Shown here one piece after another: positions 1 to 6,060 of a DNA stretch of 10,386 nt. The notes beneath the pieces were generated by a model that had not been told where the DNA came from, did no database searches, and saw only the letters and a list, made by a program, of their open reading frames with translations. The DNA is from Eubacterium sp. UBA5416 (lineage in GTDB: Bacteria; Bacillota; Clostridia; Lachnospirales; Lachnospiraceae): contig DHNM01000070.1 in the NCBI GenBank assembly GCA_002409525.1, positions 1 through 10,386 of the forward strand. Direction: 5' to 3'. A program made the position numbers and the translations under genes. The number at the start of each line of letters is the position of its first letter. Position 1 is the first letter of the stretch.

Positions 1-50
1 GACTTTATCATAAATGAATCATACCATTTTAAGGAAAAAATTAAAATTTG

Positions 51-79
51 TTTACAAATTCATTGTGATGAGTTAAAAT
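51..79 (+). promoter_or_regulatory. Probable sigma-A promoter of murA
   Basis: A TTTACA box at 51-56 and a TAAAAT box at 74-79 are separated by exactly 17 bases, close to the vegetative sigma-A consensus, in a very AT-rich stretch. The predicted transcription start is near 86, giving a leader of about 115 bases before the murA start at 203. An imperfect palindrome, AATTTGT-TT-ACAAATT (45-60), covers the -35 box and could be an operator, though AT-rich sequence makes such palindromes easily by chance. No other promoter is needed for the gene. The call is by motif only. Confidence 0.55.
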
Positions 80-96
80 ATATTACAAGGTTTATA

Positions 97-129
97 GGAT
101 TGCAAGCGCGCACAATGTGCAGGCAATCC
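97..129 (+). promoter_or_regulatory. Hairpin in the murA leader
   Basis: GGATTGC at 97-103 and GCAATCC at 123-129 are perfect complements. Inside them GCAC (110-113) and GTGC (117-120) pair around a three-base AAT loop, so the RNA could form a two-tier stem with a small internal loop. It begins about 11 bases after the predicted transcription start. No T-run follows on either strand, so it is not an ordinary intrinsic terminator. It could stabilise the 5' end, act as a regulatory leader, or be a remnant of an upstream gene end. I do not recognise it as a known riboswitch class. Confidence 0.4.
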
Positions 130-192
130 CTAGGCATCACGAAAAAATAAATCCGGTTATTCTAATAAGGGTATGAAAAACCGGAAAATAAC

Positions 193-199
193 GAGGTGG
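193..199 (+). promoter_or_regulatory. Ribosome binding site deciding the murA start
   Basis: GAGGTGG lies 3-4 bases before the ATG at 203. The in-frame ATG at 173 has only a weak AAGGG directly against it, and would add ten residues (including KNRKITRW) that are not part of the usual MurA N-terminus. The start at 203 gives the normal MurA beginning, MEQYIIRGG. Confidence 0.7.
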
Positions 200-202
200 C
201 TC

Positions 203-1495
203 ATGGAACAGTATATAATAAGAGGGGGGAATCCTCTCGTTGGCGAGGTGGAAATTGGGGGAGCCAAGAATGCAGCGCTTGCAATACTTACGGCAGCGGT
301 TATGACTGATGAACCGGTTTTAATAGAGAACGTTCCGGATGTCAGTGATACGAATGTACTTCTTGAGGCAATTTCCGTCATCGGAGCAACAGTGGACAGG
401 ATTGACCGCCATACGGTCAGAATTAATGGATCGACCATTGGTTCAGTAAGTGTAGATTATGAGTTTATTAAGAAAATTCGTGCTTCTTATTATCTTCTGG
501 GGGCACTTCTCGGCAAATATAAAAGGGCTGAGGTTCCGCTTCCGGGTGGCTGTAATATTGGAAGCAGGCCGATTGATCAGCACTTGAAAGGCTTCCGGGC
601 TCTAGGGGCGAAGGTGGATATTTTGCATGGTGCGATCCTTGCCAAGGCTGAAAACCTTAAAGGAAGTCATATCTTTTTAGATATGGTGTCTGTCGGTGCA
701 ACCATCAATATTATGATGGCAGCCACACTTGCAAAAGGAAATACCATCATTGAAAACGCGGCAAGAGAACCACATGTCGTAGATGTTGCCAATTTCCTGA
801 ACAGTATGGGGGCAAACATCAAAGGTGCGGGGACAGATGTGATTCGCATTCGCGGAGTTGAGGCTCTGCACGGGGCGTCCTATTCTATTGTTCCGGATAT
901 GATCGAGGCAGGAACGTACATGTTTGCAGCCGCTGCGACAAAGGGTGATGTACTCATCAAGAATGTGATTCCGAAACATCTTGAAGCTATGACTGCAAAG
1001 CTGGAAGAGATCGGCTGTGATGTGGAAGAATTTGACGATTCTGTGCGTGTCAGTGCCACAAGACGTTTGGGCAGAACGCATGTAAAGACATTGCCGTATC
1101 CCGGATTTCCAACGGATATGCAGCCACAGATATCTGTGGCATTAGCCTTGGCTGAAGGTACCAGTATTGTGACGGAAAGTATCTTTGAGAACAGGTTCAA
1201 GTATGCGGACGAACTCGGAAGAATGGGCGGGTGCATCAAAGTAGAAGGCAATACCGCTATTATAGATGGGGTAGAAGGCTTTACAGGGGCGCAAGTCAGT
1301 GCGCCGGATCTGCGTGCCGGAGCGGCACTTGTTATCGCCGGTCTTGCCGCGGAAGGGTATACGATAGTAGACGATATCGTATACATCCAGAGAGGATATG
1401 AAGACTTTGACGGCAAACTCAGAGGACTCGGTGCTGAGATTGACAAAGTAAAAAATGAAAAAGAGATACAGAAATACAAGATGAGGGTTGTGTGA
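203..1495 (+). CDS. murA: UDP-N-acetylglucosamine 1-carboxyvinyltransferase (MurA)
   Basis: The enzyme transfers enolpyruvate from phosphoenolpyruvate to UDP-GlcNAc, the first committed cytoplasmic step of peptidoglycan synthesis. From the ATG at 203 the protein is 430 residues, within the family's usual 415-435. The EPSP-synthase/MurA fold is clear: IGGAKNAA places Lys22 and Asn23 at the substrate site, PLPGGCNIG carries the catalytic Cys117 (the residue fosfomycin alkylates), GFPTDMQPQ supplies Asp305, and DLRAG supplies Arg371. All key residues are present, and Cys rather than Asp at 117 predicts a fosfomycin-sensitive target. Many Firmicutes have two paralogues (MurA and MurZ/MurAB), and the window alone cannot say which this is. 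The gene stands alone: 202 bases of leader precede it, and metK's own promoter follows within 20 bases of its stop. No obvious terminator separates them, so some read-through into the riboswitch region is possible. Confidence 0.96.
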   Translation: MEQYIIRGGNPLVGEVEIGGAKNAALAILTAAVMTDEPVLIENVPDVSDTNVLLEAISVIGATVDRIDRHTVRINGSTIGSVSVDYEFIKKIRASYYLLGALLGKYKRAEVPLPGGCNIGSRPIDQHLKGFRALGAKVDILHGAILAKAENLKGSHIFLDMVSVGATINIMMAATLAKGNTIIENAAREPHVVDVANFLNSMGANIKGAGTDVIRIRGVEALHGASYSIVPDMIEAGTYMFAAAATKGDVLIKNVIPKHLEAMTAKLEEIGCDVEEFDDSVRVSATRRLGRTHVKTLPYPGFPTDMQPQISVALALAEGTSIVTESIFENRFKYADELGRMGGCIKVEGNTAIIDGVEGFTGAQVSAPDLRAGAALVIAGLAAEGYTIVDDIVYIQRGYEDFDGKLRGLGAEIDKVKNEKEIQKYKMRVV

Positions 1496-1508
1496 AACAA
1501 TTTATCAC

Positions 1509-1537
1509 TTGACGATTCTCTAAAAAAGAGGTACAGT
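1509..1537 (+). promoter_or_regulatory. Probable sigma-A promoter of the SAM riboswitch and metK
   Basis: TTGACG (1509-1514) and TACAGT (1532-1537) are separated by 17 bases. Transcription would begin near 1544, some 25 bases before the riboswitch aptamer, as expected for an S-box leader. It lies only 13 bases after the murA stop codon, so metK appears to have its own transcription unit. Confidence 0.65.
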
Positions 1538-1568
1538 ATTACTCGTAAACTAAATAATGATTGCTTTT

Positions 1569-1667
1569 CTCTTATTCAGAGTGGTGGAGATACAGAGGAT
1601 CTGTGAAGCCACGGCAACCCCGGTGACGGAAGGTGCCAGCCTGAGCGAAAGTTTCGAACAATAAGGG
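1569..1667 (+). ncRNA. SAM-I (S-box) riboswitch aptamer
   Basis: This leader RNA binds S-adenosylmethionine and shuts off metK when SAM is plentiful. P1 is formed by CTTATT (1571-1576) and AATAAG (1660-1665). The conserved core is intact: AGAGTGGTGGAG, then GAAGCCACGGCAACC, then GGTGCCA. P2 pairs GTGG (1581-1584) with CCAC (1609-1612) and ACAG (1592-1595) with CTGT (1601-1604). P3 is CCG-GTGA-CGG (1620-1629). P4 is built on CGAAA and TTTCG near 1646-1656. The order, the four-way-junction plan and the position before metK match the Firmicute S-box class. Confidence 0.95.
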
Positions 1668-1686
1668 GATTTGATATTGAATTGTT

Positions 1687-1713
1687 AAGTCCGCCTGATT
1701 CAGACGGGCTTTT
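1687..1713 (+). terminator. Riboswitch-controlled intrinsic terminator
   Basis: AAGTCCGCCTG (1687-1697) pairs with CAGACGGGCTT (1701-1711) around an ATT loop, with one C-A mismatch and one G-T wobble, and runs into TTTT (1710-1713). It sits 20 bases after the aptamer's P1. An alternative pairing is visible: AACAAT (1657-1662, overlapping the 3' strand of P1) is perfectly complementary to ATTGTT (1681-1686), directly against the terminator. SAM binding would hold P1 closed and allow the terminator, while free RNA could pair 1657-1662 with 1681-1686. The antiterminator's exact extent is inferred. Confidence 0.85.
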
Positions 1714-1783
1714 CTCTATGTTCTAAATAACATATTAATCTTAGGTACAGAAAAGCATCCCAGTTAATAAGGAGAACTTATAC

Positions 1784-2971
1784 ATGGAAAAAAGATTATT
1801 TACCTCTGAGTCTGTGACAGAAGGACATCCGGATAAGATGTGTGATCAGATATCCGATGCGATTCTGGATGCACTGCTCGAGCAGGATCCGATGAGCCGT
1901 GTCGCCTGTGAAACGACTACGACAACCGGTATGGTGCTGATTATGGGAGAAATTACCACGAATGCATATGTGGATATCCAGAAAGTAGTCAGGGATACTA
2001 TCCGCGAGATCGGGTATACCCGCGGAAAATATGGATTCGATGCGGAAACCTGTGCTGTGCTTACAGCGATTGATGAGCAGTCTGCAGATATTGCCATGGG
2101 AGTCGATAAGGCTTTAGAGGCAAAAGAAGATGGAATGAGTGACAGGGAGATTGATGCGATCGGAGCCGGTGATCAGGGTATGATGTTTGGCTATGCATCA
2201 AATGAGACAGATGAATACATGCCATATTCCATTTCTCTGGCGCATAAGCTTGCAAGACAACTGACAAAAATCCGTAAAGATGGAACTCTGAAATACCTGA
2301 GACCGGATGGAAAGACTCAGGTTACAGTCGAATATGATGAAGATGGAAAGCCGGTTCGTCTGGATGCAGTTGTACTTTCCACACAACATGACCCGGATGT
2401 CACGCAGGAGCAGATCCATGAGGATATTAAAAAATATGTATTTGATGAAATCCTTCCCGACGATATGGTGGATGAGAACACCAGGTTCTTTATCAATCCC
2501 ACAGGGAGATTCGTAATCGGAGGTCCTCACGGAGACAGCGGGCTGACCGGACGTAAGATCATCGTAGATACATACGGTGGATATGCCCGTCACGGCGGCG
2601 GTGCATTTTCCGGAAAGGACTGCACAAAAGTTGACCGCTCTGCATCTTACGCGGCACGTTATGTTGCCAAGAATCTGGTTGCGGCAGGGCTGGCAGACAA
2701 ATGTGAGATTCAGCTGTCTTATGCGATCGGGGTTGCTCATCCGACATCTATCCAGGTGGATACTTTCGGGACAGGTAAGATTTCTGACCGGAAGCTGACC
2801 GAAATTGTCCGTGATCACTTTGATCTTCGACCTGCGGGAATCATAAAGATGCTCGATTTACGACGTCCGATCTATAAACAGACTGCCGCATATGGCCATT
2901 TTGGAAGAAACGATCTGGATCTACCCTGGGAGAAGCTTGATAAGGTTGATGAATTGAAGAAGTATCTGTAG
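1784..2971 (+). CDS. metK: S-adenosylmethionine synthetase (methionine adenosyltransferase)
   Basis: The cytoplasmic enzyme makes S-adenosylmethionine from methionine and ATP, releasing phosphate and pyrophosphate. It supplies the methyl donor used, among others, by the two methyltransferases encoded later in this window. The 395-residue protein has the normal family length and start, MEKRLFTSESVTEGHPDK, with the ATP-binding His15 and the metal-binding Asp17. The first signature, GAGDQG, is at residues 127-132. GGPHGDSGLTGRK begins at 246, followed by the second signature GGGAFSGKD. The start follows AAGGAGA at 1769-1775 with an 8-base gap. Regulation is by the SAM-I riboswitch upstream, giving end-product feedback through premature termination. 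A strong terminator follows 16 bases after the stop, so the gene forms a single-gene unit. Confidence 0.98.
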   Translation: MEKRLFTSESVTEGHPDKMCDQISDAILDALLEQDPMSRVACETTTTTGMVLIMGEITTNAYVDIQKVVRDTIREIGYTRGKYGFDAETCAVLTAIDEQSADIAMGVDKALEAKEDGMSDREIDAIGAGDQGMMFGYASNETDEYMPYSISLAHKLARQLTKIRKDGTLKYLRPDGKTQVTVEYDEDGKPVRLDAVVLSTQHDPDVTQEQIHEDIKKYVFDEILPDDMVDENTRFFINPTGRFVIGGPHGDSGLTGRKIIVDTYGGYARHGGGAFSGKDCTKVDRSASYAARYVAKNLVAAGLADKCEIQLSYAIGVAHPTSIQVDTFGTGKISDRKLTEIVRDHFDLRPAGIIKMLDLRRPIYKQTAAYGHFGRNDLDLPWEKLDKVDELKKYL

Positions 2972-2987
2972 ATTCTGCAGAAAGAAC

Positions 2988-3035
2988 AGAAAGCTTTGCT
3001 ATGGCATTCTTATACACAGCAGGGCTTTCTTTTTT
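2988..3035 (+). terminator. Strong intrinsic terminator after metK
   Basis: AGAAAGCTTTGCT (2988-3000) pairs with AGCAGGGCTTTCT (3018-3030) over 13 positions, two of them G-T wobbles, around a 17-base loop, and a six-base T-run (3030-3035) follows. It separates metK from the two-component genes. Confidence 0.9.
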
Positions 3036-3068
3036 ATAGAAAATTTAGAAATATACGTTTTACTTAAG

Positions 3069-3097
3069 ATGAAAAAGACGGATGCGTATGCTATACT
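3069..3097 (+). promoter_or_regulatory. Probable promoter of the two-component operon, flanked by repeats
   Basis: TATACT at 3092-3097 is preceded by TG at 3089-3090, giving an extended -10. A weak -35-like ATGAAA at 3069-3074 lies 17 bases upstream. The promoter is framed by a perfect inverted repeat, TTAAGAT (3064-3070) and ATCTTAA (3099-3105), and by a direct repeat TACTTA at 3061-3066 and 3094-3099, 33 bases apart, about three helical turns. A weak -35 with an extended -10 and flanking repeats fits a regulated promoter. Autoregulation by the response regulator downstream is possible but unproven. Confidence 0.5.
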
Positions 3098-3140
3098 TAT
3101 CTTAACGGAAAAAGTTGCTTGTTAGGAAGAGAGCGGTAGG

Positions 3141-4655
3141 ATGAAATTAAAGACAAGAGTCATTATTTCCTTTTTCTCAATTTTCTGTATACCCGTGATA
3201 TTGATATGTGTCATGTTTCATATTGGCATGCAGGTGAAGATGGAGAGGATTGGAGAAAAATACGGGATTGATGAACCCACTTATGAGAATCTTGTGAATA
3301 ATACTCTGATGTTGAATAAGATTACAGAAAACGACGCACAGGAACTTCATGACACCATCAAAGAGGATCCGGATAAACTGGAAGACCAGAACTATCTGAA
3401 TGATTTTAATAACAGACTTTCAGAAAGTTTTTCGTTTCTTGTACTCAGAAAAGGGGACAAGATTGAGTACAATGGAAGTAAGAAGTCTGTAGATAATCAG
3501 AAACTTCTCGGCGCACTTCCCGGATATGGAGATCCCCGGGCGGCTTCGGACAATGGCATCTATATCAGGACAAAGGAAAAAGCTATTGTTCGCCAGGTTG
3601 ATTATCAGTCGGGATCTAATCGGGTAAGCGCCTTCATTATCACACAGACCAATAGTATTCTTCCTCAGATGAAATCCCTGGTAAAAGAGATGCTTGTCGT
3701 GATGGTCCTTGTTTTGGTGGGAACAAGCTTTGTGATGTGCGTCTGGATCTATCATGGGGTTGTCACCCCAATCAAAGAGCTGAAGACGGCAACGCAGAAT
3801 ATTAAAGAAGGAAATCTGGACTTTACCGTGAAATCCAAAGGTGCAAGGGAAGTCAGTGATTTATGTGAAGATTTTGAAGAGATGCGGCTTCGCCTGAAGG
3901 AAAATGCCCGGGAAAAAGTCGAATATGACAGCGATAATAAAGAATTGATCACTAATATATCTCATGATTTAAAGACACCGATCACGGCTGTGAAAGGTTA
4001 CGTGGAGGGGATTATGGATGGTGTTGCCGACACACCGGAAAAGATGGACAGATATATCCGAACCATATATAATAAGTCTAATGAGATGGATCGTCTGATA
4101 GATGAACTTACCTTTTATTCAAAGATAGATACCGATCGTATACCGTATACATTTACAAAGATTCATGTGTCGGCATATTTTGAAGATTGTGTGGAGGAAT
4201 TGAGTCTTGAGCTTGAGTCAAAGGGAATTGAACTTGCCTACTTCAATTATCTTGAGGAGGATACCGTGATTATCGCCGATGCGGAACAGCTGAAACGTGT
4301 GATAAATAATATTATTGGAAACTCCATAAAATATATGGATAAGCCACGCGGTGTCATTAACATTCGTCTGAGAGATGTGGGCGATTTTATACAAGTAGAG
4401 ATTGAGGATAATGGGAAGGGAATATCTCAGAAGGATCTGACAAAGATATTCAATCGGTTTTATCGCACAGATGCCTCGAGAAATTCGAATAAAGGCGGCA
4501 GCGGAATCGGGCTTTCCATCGTGAAGAAGATCCTGGAAGACCATGGCGGCAAGGTATGGGCAACCAGTAAGTCAGGTGTGGGAACTGTGATGAATTTTGT
4601 ACTTAGAAAATACCAGGAGGTACCTGTGAATCATGAGCAAGATATTAATCATTGA
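3141..4655 (+). CDS. Membrane sensor histidine kinase with HAMP domain
   Basis: This is the sensor of a two-component system: it autophosphorylates on histidine in response to an unknown signal and passes phosphate to the regulator encoded next. The 504-residue protein has a first membrane segment at about 7-27, an external sensor region of roughly 155 residues (28-183) that I do not recognise, and a second membrane segment at about 184-204. HAMP follows at about 205-257, then the dimerisation domain with SHDLKTP (phosphorylated His275). The ATPase domain has an N box with Asn390 and Asn394, IEDNGKGI at 421-428, an F box (IFNRFYRTDASR) and GGSGIGLS at 452-459. All catalytic boxes are intact. 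AGGAAGAG at 3124-3131 precedes the start. The gene's 3' end overlaps the regulator by 23 bases, implying coupled translation. Kinase-before-regulator is the less common order for this family. The ligand and target genes cannot be read from the sequence. Confidence 0.95.
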   Translation: MKLKTRVIISFFSIFCIPVILICVMFHIGMQVKMERIGEKYGIDEPTYENLVNNTLMLNKITENDAQELHDTIKEDPDKLEDQNYLNDFNNRLSESFSFLVLRKGDKIEYNGSKKSVDNQKLLGALPGYGDPRAASDNGIYIRTKEKAIVRQVDYQSGSNRVSAFIITQTNSILPQMKSLVKEMLVVMVLVLVGTSFVMCVWIYHGVVTPIKELKTATQNIKEGNLDFTVKSKGAREVSDLCEDFEEMRLRLKENAREKVEYDSDNKELITNISHDLKTPITAVKGYVEGIMDGVADTPEKMDRYIRTIYNKSNEMDRLIDELTFYSKIDTDRIPYTFTKIHVSAYFEDCVEELSLELESKGIELAYFNYLEEDTVIIADAEQLKRVINNIIGNSIKYMDKPRGVINIRLRDVGDFIQVEIEDNGKGISQKDLTKIFNRFYRTDASRNSNKGGSGIGLSIVKKILEDHGGKVWATSKSGVGTVMNFVLRKYQEVPVNHEQDINH

Positions 4656-5322
4656 AGATGAAGAGTCAATTGCGGAGCTGGAGAAGGACTATCTCGAACT
4701 TTCCGGTTTTGATGTCTCTATAGAAACACGCGGAGATCTCGGACTTGAAAGAGCGTTGAATCAAGAGTTTGATCTGTTTATTCTTGACCTCATGCTACCT
4801 GAGGTGGATGGATTTGAGATCTGCAGACAGATTCGTGAGAAGAAGAATACTCCGATTCTTATGGTTTCAGCAAAAAAAGATGATATTGATAAGATTAGAG
4901 GGCTCGGGATGGGCGCTGATGATTATATGACAAAACCATTTTCTCCAAGCGAGATGGTGGCTCGGGTAAAGGCTCATCTGGCGAGATATGATCGTCTGAT
5001 CGGAAGCGGAACACCGAAAAATGATATCGTTGAAATCCGTGGTATCAAGATTGATAAGACAGCGAGAAGAGTCTGGATTAATGGAGAAGAGACGAGCTTT
5101 ACAACCAAAGAGTTTGATCTTCTGACATTTCTGGCGGAACATCCAAATCATGTATACACCAAGGATGAATTGTTCCGTGAAATCTGGAATATGGATTCTG
5201 TCGGAGATATCGCTACAGTAACGGTTCACATTAAGAAGCTAAGAGAAAAGATTGAATATAATACTTCAAAACCTCAATACATCGAGACCATCTGGGGTGT
5301 CGGGTATCGCTTTAAGGTTTAA
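4633..5322 (+). CDS. OmpR/PhoB-family response regulator
   Basis: This cytoplasmic transcription factor is activated by phosphoryl transfer from the kinase encoded just before it. The receiver domain (about 1-118) has the acidic pair Glu8 and Asp9 (IIEDE), the phosphoacceptor Asp52 in FILDLMLPEVDG, Ser79 at the conserved Thr/Ser position and Lys101 in MTKPFSP. A winged-helix DNA-binding domain fills about 128-229, with the family pattern TKEFDLL, the recognition region TVHIKKLREKIE and the closing WGVGYRF. At 229 residues it is full length. Its start lies inside the kinase gene, with AGGAGGT at 4615-4621 and an 11-base gap. No terminator follows, and the next gene starts 42 bases on, so the kinase-like gene downstream may be co-transcribed. 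The protein resembles VanR/RegX3-type regulators of Clostridia, but no specific regulon can be assigned. Confidence 0.95.
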   Translation: MSKILIIEDEESIAELEKDYLELSGFDVSIETRGDLGLERALNQEFDLFILDLMLPEVDGFEICRQIREKKNTPILMVSAKKDDIDKIRGLGMGADDYMTKPFSPSEMVARVKAHLARYDRLIGSGTPKNDIVEIRGIKIDKTARRVWINGEETSFTTKEFDLLTFLAEHPNHVYTKDELFREIWNMDSVGDIATVTVHIKKLREKIEYNTSKPQYIETIWGVGYRFKV

Positions 5323-5364
5323 ACGAATGATATTTAATAATAAAAGGAAGGACTTAGAACTAAA

Positions 5365-5964
5365 ATGGGTAAAATCTTTTATATTATGGGGAAAAGTGCT
5401 TCTGGAAAAGACTGTATTTATAAAAATCTGATCAATGATCCGGGTATGTTACTTTCGCCTCTTGTATTGTACACGACTAGGCCGATCAGAAGTGGTGAGA
5501 CACCGGGAAAGGAATATCAGTATGTGAGCGATGAAGAGCTTGAAAGTCTCAGAAATCAGGGAAAGATTATAGAAGAACGCTCCTATCATACTGTGTATGG
5601 AATCTGGACTTACGCTACAGCGGATGACGGGAAGATAGATCTGAGTCAAAAAGATTATCTCGGAATCGGAACCCTTGAATCATATGTGAAAATACAAAAA
5701 TATTATGGAGGCGAGTCTGTGTGTGCGATCTATATTGAAGTGGAAGACGGTATCCGGCTGGAACGCGCACTCAAAAGGGAAAGAAAACAAAAAAAGCCAA
5801 AGTATGCGGAGATGTGCCGCCGGTTCCTTGCGGATAAAGAGGATTTCAAAGAAAAACGTATCAAAGAGGCAGGGATCACAAAACACTTTCAGAACAATGG
5901 GGATATATCAGACTGTCTGGCTGAGATTCATAAATTTATACGGGTACAGCGAAAAACTTTGTAA
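5365..5964 (+). CDS. Divergent guanylate-kinase-like P-loop protein
   Basis: The 199-residue cytoplasmic protein matches the guanylate kinase fold, whose standard members phosphorylate GMP or dGMP with ATP. A P-loop lies at residues 9-16 (GKSASGKD). The GMP-binding segment is recognisable: TTRPIRSGE at 37-45 with Arg39, Arg42 and Glu45, Tyr51 and Tyr53, Glu70, and Tyr78-Gly79. Departures from ordinary Gmk are visible. The residue after the P-loop lysine is Asp16 rather than Ser or Thr, the next is Cys17, and the usual YGT is YGI. A basic stretch (RALKRERKQKKPK) occupies the lid region. It sits immediately upstream of holB, where thymidylate kinase lies near holB in Bacillus subtilis. A housekeeping gmk normally lies elsewhere in Firmicutes, so this may be a second, specialised nucleotide kinase; its substrate is unknown. 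SD-like AGGAAGGA at 5345-5352 is rather far (12 bases) from the ATG, suggesting modest translation. Confidence 0.8.
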   Translation: MGKIFYIMGKSASGKDCIYKNLINDPGMLLSPLVLYTTRPIRSGETPGKEYQYVSDEELESLRNQGKIIEERSYHTVYGIWTYATADDGKIDLSQKDYLGIGTLESYVKIQKYYGGESVCAIYIEVEDGIRLERALKRERKQKKPKYAEMCRRFLADKEDFKEKRIKEAGITKHFQNNGDISDCLAEIHKFIRVQRKTL

Positions 5965-5988
5965 TTCAACAGAGCAATGTGCTATAAT
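5959..5988 (+). promoter_or_regulatory. Probable holB-operon promoter with extended -10
   Basis: A perfect TATAAT at 5983-5988 is preceded by TG at 5980-5981, giving an extended -10. TTGTAA at 5959-5964 lies 18 bases upstream as a fair -35. The -35 box contains the stop codon of the guanylate-kinase-like gene, so the promoter begins inside that gene. Transcription would start near 5995, leaving a leader of about 65 bases. Confidence 0.65.
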
Positions 5989-6014
5989 ACAGATACCGAG
6001 GATCCGACAGTCAG

Positions 6015-6038
6015 GTGTTTCATGTTTATATGAAACAC
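6015..6038 (+). promoter_or_regulatory. Perfect 9-bp hairpin in the holB leader
   Basis: GTGTTTCAT (6015-6023) and ATGAAACAC (6030-6038) pair perfectly around a six-base loop. No T-run follows, so it is not a terminator. It ends nine bases before the Shine-Dalgarno site and would sit near the 5' end of the mRNA, where it could protect the transcript, be a processing site or bind a protein. No known RNA family is recognised. Confidence 0.5.
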
Positions 6039-6047
6039 TGAAAAATC

Positions 6048-6057
6048 AGGAGGTGAT
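6048..6057 (+). promoter_or_regulatory. Near-ideal ribosome binding site for holB
   Basis: AGGAGGTGAT is a ten-base match to the complement of the 16S rRNA 3' end, with seven bases between AGGAGG and the ATG at 6061. It is the strongest ribosome binding site in the window and fixes the start of holB. Confidence 0.85.
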
Positions 6058-6060
6058 ATT

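Noticed and set aside
153..184. CCGGTT (153-158) and AACCGG (179-184) inverted repeat before murA
   Set aside because: Six bases with a 20-base loop and no T-run. It is too weak to call, although it could affect access to the ribosome site.
880..1500. Long minus-strand open frame opposite murA
   Set aside because: It is a shadow of the clearly conserved murA coding frame and has no family resemblance.
1496..1508. Possible terminator between murA and the metK promoter
   Set aside because: No stem followed by a T-run is present in the gap.
2198..2818. Long minus-strand open frame opposite metK
   Set aside because: It lies wholly within metK, whose conserved motifs fix the coding strand.
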